This document shows, piece by piece, positions 1 through 10,258 of a stretch of 64,000 nucleotides of DNA. This DNA comes from Lactarius indigo (Eukaryota > Basidiomycota > Agaricomycetes > Russulales > Russulaceae), in contig JAFKAC010000002.1 of the NCBI GenBank assembly GCA_025766275.1, positions 2,294,001 to 2,358,000 on the forward strand, in the 5' to 3' direction. The notes beneath the pieces are model-generated. The model was given only the letters and a program-made list of their open reading frames with translations. It was not told where the DNA came from and ran no database searches. Made by a program: the position numbers and the translations under genes. The first letter of the stretch is position 1, and every line of letters starts with the position of its first letter.

Positions 1-195
1 TTCCCGTACGTCGGGTTTTTAAATTCTCTTGCAAATTCTCTGATCTAGTCGGTCGAGCAGGATTTTTAACCTTCTTTGCAGGCCGTTTTTGGTCAGAACC
101 CGGATCGGCCTTACGCTTGCCAAGTTTTTTGGGGGAGCTTTGCTCCGTAGGCTCTTGAAGAGGGTCACCTTGCTTGTTCTTAGCGCGTCTTCCCA
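1..195 (-). CDS. NOP2: NOP2-like nucleolar rRNA methyltransferase, N-terminal fragment (runs off the left edge)
   Basis: An ATG at 195 opens an uninterrupted frame to the window edge, about 65 residues. It begins MGRRAKNKQ and continues with a lysine/arginine-rich, disordered stretch containing KKLGKRKADPGSDQKRPAKK. This start and basic tail are typical of fungal NOP2, the nucleolar 25S rRNA cytosine-C5 methyltransferase needed for 60S ribosome assembly, as I remember the family. The catalytic SAM-binding domain would lie outside the window, so the call rests only on the N-terminus. Another basic nucleolar protein is possible. The next gene to the right (FUN14) is on the same strand. Confidence 0.5.
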
Positions 196-999
196 TGGTC
201 GTATCAATTGTCACATGAGTCACTTAAAATCTCCTAATCGAGTTACACGACACGTGACATGTTCTCCCATTTTGAACGCAGTTGTCTACTTCGTTCTCTT
301 CGTCTTCCTCATTTTCCTGCCACCGCTGCTTTTACTTCAGGTCTACATTCAGGGCAACTATCTGACATGCGCCCACAACCACCCACGACTACCACCGCTG
401 GGGTCCAACGCAAGCCGACTGAGCCGCACGTGCCACAACTGTGACGACGATGCAGCCGCGGCGGGGTGTTGGGGGAGGGGGGCACTCCGTCCGCGAGTCC
501 CACCCACAACGATTGTGGTAGTGGCGGCGGCGTGTTCTGTTCGCCCGGTGCCCCAGCTGCGCAGACGGTGGCGGAGGGGTAGAGCTCTGCATGCCAAAGC
601 AGGTCCCGCGCCGCGCATTCTTATAGTTACCCCTGCTTTGTATATTACCCGCAGATATCGTGTATACATTGCGAAAGGATCTTTTTTTTTTTTTTGGCAA
701 AAGTTTGACTTAGAACTGCCTGTAACGGTCCACTAATTATAAATGGCAAAATTTGACTTGTCCCAGATGACTTTGGACCATCGGATGCTCTCACCCTGAC
801 TGAACGGACCTGGACTCGACTATTCTCAGTCAATTCCAGCCAATCGGGGTCAAAAATCTTGCAAACTATACGCACCGGGGGTCATTTTGGCTACTCGATG
901 ACCATTTCTGACTAACGTACCAGCTGACCTGACCTGGGTCGACTTTTCTTTTTTAATTTTTTGTTTTTACTGAAGCGCGGGTTACCGTACCAAAACCAT
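196..999. other. Intergenic region between the NOP2-like start and the FUN14 3' end
   Basis: About 800 bases. It should hold the promoter of the NOP2-like gene and the 3' untranslated region of FUN14. It contains a GC-rich part (about 430-610) with a G-run near 470-482 and a 13-base T-run near 680-692. A long plus-strand frame at 89-736 crosses the NOP2-like exon and is arginine/cysteine-rich without recognisable domains. I do not consider it a gene. Confidence 0.5.
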
Positions 1000-1773
1000 C
1001 TAGCCGATTCTAATTCCCAAGGCAAACCCTGCGATAAAGGATGCCCTCTGTTGGAAATCTGCGGTCAAAAAGTCTACCAGCCACCTCCACAGCGAATAAA
1101 CAGATGGAGGCCGTCTGACCCCATTGGCTTCTGTAGTATATATGAGGTTTTCAAAGCGCGCCGCGGCCCTTGACCAGTCTACTTTGATTATGGATGCAGA
1201 ACCAAGAGACTATGTGTGGATTTGAGACGAGACCAACGATGAGACAACGCACAACTCACCTGTAGCAACACAAATATCCCGCCAAAAAAGAATGCGAGCA
1301 CTTTTGCTCCCCTCTTGACGAATACACCAGCGCAAATACCACAGACAGTCCCAAACGTGAGTCCGTACTTATCGACTCTGGACTCTGGTGGAGGAGGAAG
1401 GCCTGCTGGATCCGATGGTCTCCCTACCCCTCTCAAAGTCGGCTGAGTAGATGTAGAATCGGCTGGGCCGATCTCAGCAAAGACCGAATAGGCCCATAAA
1501 GTAACAGACTTACACTCGCAGTTGAGCCGAGGGAGGTTCGCATAGGATAAGAGCCCTAAGCTAGTGCCTACAGCGAGACCAGCACTGGCACCTGCCCACC
1601 GAACGGTGGCCCCCATTCTTCTGGCTGCTACTGCATTACTCAATGGGCGTGAGGTTTCCGAAAAAATTGGTGCTTTCCATAGAGAGCGCTTTGCTCGTGT
1701 TATATCACGACAAAAGGTAGTACGACCCAGGAACAGCCCGACGCGAGAACGCAAGGGTGTACAGAGATGCCAT
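1000..1773 (-). CDS. FUN14 domain protein, mitochondrial outer membrane family
   Basis: The last exons are clear. A glycine-rich membrane segment (YGLTFGTVCGICAGVFVKRG, then AKVLAFFFGGIFVLLQ) is split by an intron of about 50 nt from SLGSASIIKVDWSRAAARFE and the C-terminal hairpin ending QQRASFIAGFALGIRIG, stop at 1000-1002. This arrangement is the FUN14/FUNDC signature. FUN14 proteins are integral mitochondrial proteins; animal FUNDC1 is a mitophagy receptor, while fungal roles are less clear. The N-terminus (MASLYTLAFSRRA from ATG 1773) looks like a mitochondrial presequence. It must be joined by an intron at about 1690-1735 to the frame containing SLWKAPIFSETS. The first exon lies inside the tandem duplication described below, and a relic of it is found near 3840-3920. 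Confidence 0.85.
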
Positions 1774-1869
1774 GGGGATTCGAATGCGGAACAGCTGACT
1801 CATCCATCATGCAGTGTTTATTCAAGTTTACAGTACAGCAAGTCACGATATTCCATCCGACCTTTTTTT

Positions 1870-2792
1870 TCAACACTGGTTAATAAACGTGGTCAACGCC
1901 GACTTCTCTGCACTGTCCACCGTCAACTTATAAAAGTGTTTTACGGTGATCCACGCTCGCACATATGTGCAGTGGTAACTCGAGGATGGGGGCATCCAGG
2001 AGTCGGGGTCACTATCTCCTGTTTACACAGACAGGCGCTATATCAGAAACAGCTCCTGGCTACAGACTCAAGGGCTCTCACCTTTGGATCTGTTGGAGCT
2101 AGCCGAAACTGCGATCAGTTGCGGCCTTGTCAGGTCATTAGCGAATGCCTCTCGCTGGGCGTTCGTCCAGCTCCTTGCACCAGATACCCAGGCCTATGAT
2201 AGATGTATAATTTTACCATCCTATCGCGACGACGCTGTGCGGGGTTGTCTCACCTCCTTCAGCGGGACGAGGTGGTCGATGTCAAAACTGCTCGAGTCGG
2301 TCGTCGAGACGCCGTCGTATGGATGACACCCAGTGTCCCGACACCGCGCTGCATGCGCTGTTGGTGACAACACTGGTGCCATCCCTCTTGAGAACGGCTG
2401 CGTTTTATAGGATGAGATGGCCGCTGCGTGGTATGCATGGAGACTGGCTCACTTTCTCTAGTATCGCAGGTGCCAGAAACTAGTAGTACCATCATTTTGT
2501 CAGCGAAAATTTCTCGAGGGCAATACCGAACGGCTCTGTGACTGACTAGTATCCCAGGTTTTGAATAAGTCCCTCGAGTATGCTGGCACATTGGACTCCG
2601 CCGCTACTGTCACTGCAAAGAGTACGTCGCGTTAATCCCCAGATTCTTCCACTTCCATGGATACTGTAAGCCCGTACATTCGCTAAGGTATGTCTTGGCC
2701 GTCGCCACCGAAACTGGTGTTGGCAAGGCTCGCTTGAGCGGCGCTGCGACTGCCAACAGTCCCAGGGAGAGGAAGACCAGAGAGGACCGCAT
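1870..2792 (-). pseudogene. Secreted HNH nuclease, copy 1, interrupted by a one-base frameshift
   Basis: Start ATG 2792 gives a signal peptide (MRSSLVFLSLGLLAVAAPLK); the reading ends with TTFINQC and a stop at 1870-1872. Five introns can be placed: exon 1 is 2678-2792, the first intron is 2613-2677, and the others sit where copy 2 has them. Conserved elements are LTVAAESNVPAYSRDLFKTW, ISGTCDTRETVLKRDG, FDIDHLVPLKE (the histidine motif), AFANDLTRPQLIAVSAS and YHCTYVRAWITVKHFY. Relative to copy 2 there is one extra base near 2320, between SGHWVS and YDG. In-frame reading then hits a stop (TGA) just before the DIDH motif, losing the catalytic part. Everything else is open, so this is a very recent pseudogene or a sequencing indel. 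Confidence 0.8.
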
Positions 2793-3169
2793 AATCCGCT
2801 AACGAGCTCAGGCTTCTGGGTTGCTATGCTAGTCCCATTTTATATTCCGTCTGCTGGATTGGTAGTTCCATGTCGGGAAAGTCATGAGTTGAACCTTGAG
2901 CACGTTCCTCGACAGGTGCATGTGGATAACATTTCAATTTCTAGGTGCCAAGCGAACTGTCATTATGATAACCAATTCGCTGACCTTTTGAGTCAGAGTA
3001 CATCTGAAGTAGAAGCGTTACGATGACATCAAGCTGATGGGTACGGGATCGACGTTCACACAAAGTGGAGCGGACCATCGTACTTGGATTAAGAATCCTT
3101 ATGGTACAGCAAGAGATAGACGGAAACATTACGGAGAGCTGTGACGATTCCTCTCACTTAGGAATACCC

Positions 3170-3690
3170 GAGTCGGAGAAGCACAGATCTCCAAGGGTGG
3201 GCCACCGCAGACAATACAAGTCACCACCACCGTGTGTGATCCAACCCTCTTCTCTGAAGAGAACTTCTATGGTGAGTAAAGTGTATGATCCGGACATTCA
3301 CCGCGATCGGACCAGTCTTGTTCGGCTCCGAGGCGTTGTGCTGGAGTCGTGTTTGGTCCTCAACGCCTCGAGTCCTTGGCTGTGTGCGGTTGAAGGTCTT
3401 GCAGGTGGAAGAATGCATTTTTGAGTGCGCAACACCCGGGGCGAAGACAGGAGGGGGGAGGGTGGTGTGAGGGTGGCGCTGCCCATTTGGAGTGGATGCT
3501 CGCAAGAGCGAAGTGAAGAACGAATCAACATGGGGCATGGCACTGGCAATTTCCATGTGATCTAGAACATATGGTAGCGTGACTGGTGATTTTCCCTAGA
3601 AACGAGTAGGCTCTGAGATTGGTATAGTTACTGGCATGTATGGAGCAGCGCGATCGCGACCCAAGGTATGAAAGGTCTTCCTGGTTCACG
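3170..3690 (-). pseudogene. Truncated 3' copy of the proline-rich membrane protein gene
   Basis: The segment matches the 3' part of the gene at 5405-6379. It shares the motif LPPPVFAPG (LPPPVFTPS in the intact gene), the region before it (LRASTPNGQ), and the LQRRG segment near the C-terminus. The match ends at about 3660-3690 and nothing resembling the N-terminal membrane segment follows. Reading frames are broken several times. It is best explained as the right-hand end of duplication unit 1, cut off by the duplication breakpoint. Confidence 0.6.
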
Positions 3691-3849
3691 TAGTTCAAGA
3701 GGCACTGTGTCAATGGATGAGTATCGTTAAATGTCACGCTCCCTCGCTTCAACCTCTTAGCACATCAAGCAGAACTGAGAGGCCCAAGTCAGTAGTACCC
3801 GTCCGCCTAACATTAGACTAATTGGTGGTTTCTATAGGTTACGGTTTCA

Positions 3850-5830
3850 CCCGTACGAAATAATGACAAGAGGTAGTACGACCTAGGACTCGGATATTCT
3901 GGAAAGAGAGATGATGCCATGGGAGACGCCTCCAGCTGACTCATCCACGTGTACCACTTCTAACTCCAAGTCCAACTCAGCTACTTTCTTCAACACTGGT
4001 TAATCAACGTCGTCAGCGCCGACTTCTCCGCGCTGTCCACCGTCAATCCGTAAAAGTGTTTCACGGTGATCCACGCCCGCACGTATGTGCAGTGGAAACT
4101 CGAGTCTGGGGGCATCCACTCGGCGGGATCGCTGTCACCTGTTTCACAAAGACAAGGACTATATCAGGGACGACTCTGGGTTTCCGTTCCCAAGTGACTC
4201 TTACCTTTGGACCTGTTGGAGCTAGCCGAAACTGCGATCAGTTGCGGCCTTGTCAGGTCGTTAGCGAACGCCTCTCGCTGAGCGTCGGTCCAGCTCCTTG
4301 CGCCAGACACCCAGGCCTAAGTAGACAATTTTATAAACCATTCTGTCGCGACGATGCTGTGCGGGGCTGCCTCACCTCCTTTAGTGGGACAAGGTGGTCG
4401 ATATCGAAAGTGCTCGAGTCGGTCGTTGTAACGTCGTCGTACATTGAAAACCAGTTTCCAGACACCGCGCTGCATGCGCTGTCGGTGACAACATTGGTGC
4501 CATCCCTCTTGAGAACAGCTAAATTTTTACAGGATGAGATGGCCGCTGTGTGGTACGCGTGGGGAGTGACTCACTTTCTCTAGTATCGCAGGTGCCAGAA
4601 ACTGGTGAGACCAAAATTTTGTCAGCGTATTTTTCACCTGTTGGTGAAATACCGAACTACTGCGTTACTGACTAGTATCCCAAGTCTTGAACAAGTCCCT
4701 CGAGTATGCAGGCACATTGGACTCCACCGCTACGGTCACTGCAAACCATACGTGAGTGAGCCCTGGATTTCTCCATTTCCATCGATAAGTCCATACGTTC
4801 GCTAAGGAATGTCTTAGCCGTCGCCACCGAAACCGGTGTTGGCAAGGCTCGCTTGACTGGCACCGCGGATGCCAACAACCCGAGGGAGAGGAAGACTAGA
4901 GAGGAACGCATTATCCTAGTGCAAAGCAATGAGCTTCTAGGTTGCTATACGAGTCTTGTTTTCGCAACCTATATATATTGCATTTTCCTCCATGGTCTAC
5001 ACGAAGTCCCTGAGAGGTGGTGTCACGAGTTTAACACTCGTCTCACCCCACGCTTATTTCACCACATGCCCGTTACGCACGTGTCTCCTAGATGGGTAGC
5101 GGTGCATGTGGATAATGCGTTGATTTCTAGGTGTCACATGAACTGTCATTAAGATAATCAATCCTCGAACTACCTGACCTTGTGGGTCAAAGTAGAAGCA
5201 TTACAGTAACTTCGAGCTGAATCAACTGATAGGATACAGAGCTCACGGGGTGACGTTTACATAGATAGGTGGAGCGGATTACCTGGAGAACGTGGGTAGT
5301 ACAGCACAAGGATACATAGAAACCTCGACTACATCGGAGAGTCATGGATGATTGCCCCCACGAAAGAATCCCCGAGTCGGACCGCGTCGGAGAGGCACAA
5401 ATCTTCAAGGCTTCGCTGCTGCACCCAATACAAGTCCCTGCCACTGTGCGTGGTCAACCACCTGTCCATCGCTGCCCCTTCTCTGAAGGGGACTTCCGCC
5501 GTGACCCAGAACAGACCCGTTCGGCACTGAGGCATTACGCTTGAGAGTCGTGTTCTGCGCGTGGTATACTGACGGGGGGTCTTGCAATATACTTGCACTC
5601 GGAGTGAAGACTGGAGGGGGGAGGACATGCGAGGGTGACATCGCCCATTTGGAGTGGATGCTCGCAGTAGCGGAGTGGAACGAAGAAATACGGGGCTCAG
5701 CAGTCTGCACGGGTTCCGGGTACAAATGGCGCGGTTGGTGACTTCCCCTGAAGGTTGCTGGCAACGAGTTGGCACTGGGATCGGTGTCGATCCCTAGCGT
5801 ATATGGAGTGGCGCGGTCGCGGGGAATAGA
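3850..5830. repeat. Segmental tandem duplication, unit 2
   Basis: Second copy of 1700-3690. Its left end (about 3840-3920) carries a relic of the FUN14 first exon, including the ATG (cat at 3918-3920) but none of the remaining gene. Its middle holds the intact HNH nuclease gene and its right end runs into the complete proline-rich membrane gene. The 3690-3850 segment between the units holds the breakpoint. I could not see target-site repeats or transposon ends there. Confidence 0.85.
3990..4911 (-). CDS. Secreted HNH endonuclease family protein, copy 2 (intact)
   Basis: ATG 4911 to stop 3990-3992, six exons, about 203 residues. Exon 1 is 4797-4911, with introns starting GTATGG, GTCAGT, GTGAGT, GTGAGG and GTAAGA. 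Every junction keeps the frame. Residues 1-17 form a signal peptide, followed by KR. The core has SGTCDTRETVLKRDG (about 61-76), the catalytic TFDIDHLVPLKEAW (about 106-119), AFANDLTRPQLIAV (about 133-146), then SKGDSDPAEWMPP and FHCTYVRAWITVKHFY. This order matches the HNH family of small secreted fungal and bacterial proteins related to the C-terminal HNH domain of GmrSD enzymes (DUF1524). The role is presumably extracellular nucleic acid degradation. The two cysteine pairs suggest an extracellular fold. The substrate cannot be read from sequence. Confidence 0.85.
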
Positions 5831-6379
5831 ATCAGAAGTCATGCCACGAGCTCCGTACATCAGTTCGGGGACGGTAGGAAGCCGGCCTGGTATAATCAGT
5901 GGAACTGAGGAGGGTTCGTTTCCGGTCTCTGACGCCGGTGTATAGAGGGGAAGTGGGGGAGGTGAAGGAGAGCTGAAAGGATTGAAATAAAGCGAGTCGG
6001 CTTTCTTCATGTCAACGCCGGGGGGGTTCATGGGACTATCTGTCCTAATAATCGTCATCTGAGCATATATAGGATCATCAGTGTTGTTCTTGGTCTGGAA
6101 GAGACGAGGTGGTTCTTGGGGAGCGGCGTTGGCCAGGGCGAGCGCATGTGCTGAGGAGAGTGGCTCATCTGGAAATGCACTCTTGTCATCATAACCCATG
6201 CGCGGATCGAAAGAATGAAAGGATGGGGGTCGCCCATCGTAAAGGCTGCCTGCTTTGAACGAAGCGGGGCTAGGAGGGAAGTCTTCTTCTCCGCTTGGTT
6301 CCACTGGTCGAGGGAGGAAAGCCATGATCCCGAGAATGACGGCGAAAAAGAGTACTGTAAGCACGAGGGACCTTAGCAC
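5405..6379 (-). CDS. Single-pass membrane protein with a long proline/serine-rich tail, unknown function
   Basis: The main open frame ends at a stop at 5405-5407. It begins with a hydrophobic segment (SLVLTVLFFAVILGIMAFLP) followed by about 300 residues of low-complexity, proline- and serine-rich sequence (SSPSPPPLPLYTP, SVPLIIPGRLPTVPELMYG). The tail looks disordered. The leftmost in-frame codon at 6379 is GTG, so the true start is in an upstream exon. A short hydrophobic stretch in another frame at about 6405-6460 (QFTFAILIGCWVF) may belong to it, joined through an intron beginning GTAAGATAG. I do not recognise the family. The 3' third is duplicated in unit 1. Confidence 0.55.
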   Translation of the reverse strand: MLRSLVLTVLFFAVILGIMAFLPRPVEPSGEEDFPPSPASFKAGSLYDGRPPSFHSFDPRMGYDDKSAFPDEPLSSAHALALANAAPQEPPRLFQTKNNTDDPIYAQMTIIRTDSPMNPPGVDMKKADSLYFNPFSSPSPPPLPLYTPASETGNEPSSVPLIIPGRLPTVPELMYGARGMTSDSIPRDRATPYTLGIDTDPSANSLPATFRGSHQPRHLYPEPVQTAEPRISSFHSATASIHSKWAMSPSHVLPPPVFTPSASILQDPPSVYHAQNTTLKRNASVPNGSVLGHGGSPLQRRGSDGQVVDHAQWQGLVLGAAAKP

Positions 6380-6469
6380 AGCCGGCTAGTAACCAATATG
6401 ATCTATCTTACTCGTCGCAGTGAAAACCCAGCATCCGATGAGGATGGCAAAAGTAAACTGTCTGCAAAC

Positions 6470-7719
6470 TGTTTCCGTCCCTAGGATTGGCTCGAATCAG
6501 CGCAGCTAGTGGAAATTTGGGTTCACCTACCAAATCCGCGACAAGGAAAACTATTGCGATAGTGCATGAACACTAAGGAACCTCCTACTCGCCATGTTAA
6601 ACTATTTCTCGTTTGTGTGGTTGTTAACTCACCAGTATGGATGACTAAAAGCGACACAACTCGCGCAACGTCCCACCAAAAACGGAATTGCACCACAGCC
6701 CTGGGGACGGTGTTAGGGTGTAAGTTTCACAAGCGTTCGAATCTCTCACATTAAATACAGGAGGACGCCAGTGAAGCCATAAAGCGACGACAAGCATAAA
6801 ACCACGATCTCTGGATAGCTCTGTCAGGAGGTAACACACACACACATTTCAGGACTGGCGCACTCTGAAACTCGGAAAAATGTGACCACTCGTGGGCGAG
6901 GAAGACAGGCGAAGAGGGCGGCCCACGTGAAGCAAAGCAAAACTAGCAACGCTATAGAAGACGCACAACGGTTAGCTGAAGACACGAACACTATGATAAA
7001 TACTCACAAAACAAAACAATTCTCGCTCTGCGAAAAATGACCCAAACGTTCATGACGAATCAAATGAAGACGTGACAAAAAAAAAACAAAAAAGCAGGAA
7101 CAACGAAAAGGAAGGCGACCCCGCGCCCCCAGATTCCGACGGTACGAAGTACGTGCGGATATAAAGGCCAAGCACAAGACCTAGCCAGCCAGTGGAGGGA
7201 AAGAAAGAGGGTATCAGGCGTGGCACTGGAAGCACGCCCTTTAGGGCGATTTTACTATGTCCGGCGGCGGTGATGGCCATTGACGGTCCGACACGAATGA
7301 TAGTAGTAACAGAGCTACCAGTCAACTGGATGGGCGCACGGTCACTAATGCGGACTTTGGGCTTGACACATCACAATGCTGCCATCATAATCATACTTTT
7401 GCAGAGTGTATCTAGTTAAAGCGTGGAATCAGGGCTGTGGACGTCACTACAGCCTTCACATCAGGCCGTTCTAAGTAGTAGCCATGAACAGCCCCAGTAG
7501 GTTGATGATGATGAGCGCGCGTGTTTACGGTACTAATGTGTCTTGGTGTGCTGAGCGCTGATGGCCATGGGTATCTTGGACAGCGCATATTTTTGCGCCT
7601 CGGCCTAAAACGGTGATCTATCTGCACGTGATCCCACGAGGCGTCTGAGTCGGGCCCAGTATCAGAAACCGTGATTTACAGTCAGAGCAATTGCAGGACT
7701 TACAGTAGTCAAGTACGGC
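6470..7719. other. Intergenic region, no gene seen
   Basis: About 1.2 kb between the putative 5' end of the membrane-protein gene (minus) and Hv1 (plus), so it should contain both promoters. Open frames here are short and of biased composition. A short acac repeat occurs at about 6836-6845 and an A-rich run at 7077-7094. I see no tRNA-like cloverleaf. Confidence 0.45.
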
Positions 7720-8502
7720 ATGTCACGATCGTCTGAGCAGGAACCACTTCTTCCTTCTTCGTATTCTCAAGATCAGCAAGACCAGTCTCAGACGGTGGCT
7801 TCACCATCTACCTGGCGTGAACATGTGGCTGAAGCCCTAGAATCCTCTACTGCTCACAAATTTGTTATCACACTTGTCCGTTACTGTTTTCATCTCATAT
7901 AGTTGTTTCTTTATTTTTAACCCATTTTTCATAGATCGTCATAGACGCCGGGTGTGTGCTAGTCGATCTCGCCTACACCCTCTTGTCCTCTGACTGTGAA
8001 ACGTCTGGTGCTCCCGGTGCTCCAGCGTGGCTGGAGGTCCTTTCTCTCATTTCCACCGTGATTACTACACTCTTCCTCATTGAGATTCCCCTTACCGTAT
8101 GGTCACTCGGACTCGAGTTTTACAAGCCCCATGGGCAGGTTCCGCATGCGTCTCTTCATCTCTTTGACGCCACCATCATTGTAACGACATTCGTCCTCGA
8201 GGTCGTTCTCAGAGGAAAGGAACGCGAACTGGCTGGATTGCTCATCGCCCTCCGTCTCTGGCGACTTTTGAAATTAGTAGGAGGTGAGCAACTACACCGC
8301 GTCTCGGAAAGAATACCGACCCTCAGCTCCTGTAGGCGTCGCAGTCGGTGCTGGGGAAATCGGAGAAGACACAATTAAGGAGCTAGCTCGGGTGAAGTAT
8401 GAGCTAGAAGAGTCTCGCTCCGCACTCGCCCAGACACGGGAGGAGAATCAGGAGCTCCACGCGAGAGTCACATGGTTAGAATCTCAAACCCGAACGGGTT
8501 AA
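7720..8502 (+). CDS. Voltage-gated proton channel Hv1
   Basis: Three exons (7720-7875, 7935-8283, 8327-8502) give 226 residues, with all junctions in frame. A short cytosolic N-terminus precedes S1 (TLIVIDAGCVLVDLAYTLL), which holds the aspartate equivalent to the human Hv1 selectivity residue in VIDA. S2 is VLSLISTVITTLFLIEIPL, S3 is HLFDATIIVTTFVLEVVL, and S4 is LLIALRLWRLLKLVGG with two arginines and a lysine as gating charges. There is no separate pore domain. The C-terminus (IKELARVKYELEESRSALAQ, then TREENQELHARVTWLE) is a heptad-type coiled coil, as in dimeric Hv1 proteins. Known function of the family: voltage- and pH-gated proton extrusion at the plasma membrane. Length and topology match fungal homologues. 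Confidence 0.93.
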
Positions 8503-8711
8503 TCATTGGCCCCTGAGTCGTTCCGTTTCTCCACTATACTTTAGGTTGATCACGTTCTCTCTTATCCCTTCGGATCTATTTAAAGCTTCTATTGTTCATG
8601 ATGCTACATTTACCTTTTACAGAGCGACCAATAAAATACACTGTAATGTAAGGAGTGCACGAACTAGGATACACATATAGTAAAGCCTCTGGCAGTCAAC
8701 TACCGGTCACC

Positions 8712-10258
8712 CTATCCGTCATGTAATCGGGGGACGTATGGCCTGGGGACCCTCGCAGCACGAACCCACTGAGACCGATCACCTAATGGTATAGGTTCAT
8801 CTTCATTCAAAGCTACTTCCGTGACCGATGGATATGGTGGAAATTGTGACACACCCGGTGGTGCTTGCAATCCAGGATACGTAGACGGGGCACGCCGGCC
8901 ATATCCCAGGTCACCCTCATTACTCTCCCACTGGAACTCAGTTCTTTTCGCGCGACGGATACTGAAAGGGTGATCCTTCCCAGCCCGACCGGGAAGAAGA
9001 CGCCCCCACCAGACGTTTGAAGGTGTGGGTGACGGCAGGGGCTTCTCACGATCAGGGGAGGTTGAAACTGGAACTTGATTTTCTACGTCCCAGGGGAGTG
9101 AGGAAGTTGAATGGCGACGAGAGACGACGGAAAGGCGTGTAAGGGTGGAGGCGTTTATAGGGGGAAGCTGAGGGGCTGAGTTGCGCTTGTCTTTAGCATT
9201 ATCCTCTTCAAACCAGGCGATATCATAGAGGGGCATGGACCATAGCGCGGGATACAAGCGCAAGTGCGTGATGCACAGTGTCGTAATTGCCATGAAGTAA
9301 CCCAGTACTGGAGGAACAGGGAGAGTTAGGAAGATCGAGTTCTGGGTAGAGCAGAACCATGCTCACGCAACGTCGCGGCTAGCCAGGATACAGGAACCAA
9401 GATGGTGGTCGAGGCGCAGACGGCTAGTGGTGCCCCCACCGCACAAGACTCTGGAGGACCGACTAAAGTAACGAAGACACTGGCAGCTATTATTTCTGGC
9501 ATCAGAAACGCCAGAGGAGAAGTAAACAGTGTGGTACCTATCTGCAATGAAGAGAAGACACCTGTCCAAAGACACTCGACCCCCGCCATCGAGACCTTGA
9601 GTGATGATATCTTCACATCCACCAAAGATCTGTTATTCTGTCAAGGGAAGGCAACTTGATTGATATGCGACGAGACACGCACGCGGCTATGCAAAGAGAC
9701 GTTGCGATGCTGGTGAAGATGAGGAGGGCAGGCGCTCCGTTAACTAGCATGAACCCGCGTTCTGAGCAATCCGAAGGAGAGACAAAGTTTGAGGCTCACC
9801 GTGAGCTCCAGCTGCCCTGCTTGCGCCCACTTCCCATGCTGCGAAACCCAGCGCAGTCAACCCCAAATAGACCAGGAGTGCTAGAGTAGGGACGTGAGTG
9901 ATTGCAACGGGAGGACGAGTTACTTTGCTCACAGAAAACGACGAATCGGACGAGGAGAAATGGGCTTTTGACCAGCAGAAGGCGGGAGGGCTGAGGTGTC
10001 GGCATTCTTGCTCCACAGCAAACTTGGGTTCACGGTGGCACTGGGTAACTTAACCGCGAAGTAGCCAGCAAGGAGCGTGGAGGGGTAAATAGAAATGGGA
10101 GAGGACAATGCATAGGTAAGGGAGGGCTGTGGCTCCTTATGGGCACTGAGAAGAATAGCGGTCTTGTTGCCACACGGGTGTTGGGGAAAATAACAAGGCC
10201 GGCGCCTTGGTACGAACAATGCCAGCGGAATCAGGCCAATACAATACCAGACACACAT
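8712..10258 (-). CDS. Multi-pass membrane protein with cytosolic tail, unknown function
   Basis: At least four exons on the minus strand encode hydrophobic segments: MCVWYCIGLIPLALFV (signal or TM1, ATG 10258), PTLALLVYLGLTALGFAAWE, FMLVNGAPALLIFTSIATSL with CIAACVSRR, then WTGVFSSLQIGTTLFTSPL, IAASVFVTLVG, STTILVPVSWLAA and a short helix around FMAITTLCITHLRLYPALW. A polar C-terminal tail of about 170 residues follows, ending at 8712. The intron between GASRAAGAH and RGFMLVNG (donor GTGAGCC, acceptor CTCAG near 9768-9805) keeps the frame; the other borders are less certain. The six or seven helices plus polar tail resemble a receptor or transporter, but no family motif was recognised. Confidence 0.5.

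Larger units (their letters stand above)
1700..3690. repeat. Segmental tandem duplication, unit 1
   Basis: This segment aligns by eye to 3850-5830 along its length. Shared stretches include the FUN14 first-exon region (ggtagtacgacc), the entire HNH nuclease gene, the intergenic ggtgcatgtggataa, and the 3' part of the proline-rich membrane gene (cccatttggagtggatgctc). The copies differ by many substitutions and small indels, so the duplication is old. Unit 1 keeps the complete FUN14 gene on its left but only a 3' fragment of the membrane-protein gene on its right. Confidence 0.85.

Noticed and set aside
89..736. 215-codon plus-strand open frame
   Set aside because: It overlaps the NOP2-like exon on the other strand, has no domain, and has an Arg/Cys-rich composition that follows GC content.
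6720..6755. tRNA T-loop-like gttcgaatc
   Set aside because: No complementary T-stem, D-arm, anticodon arm or acceptor stem could be drawn.
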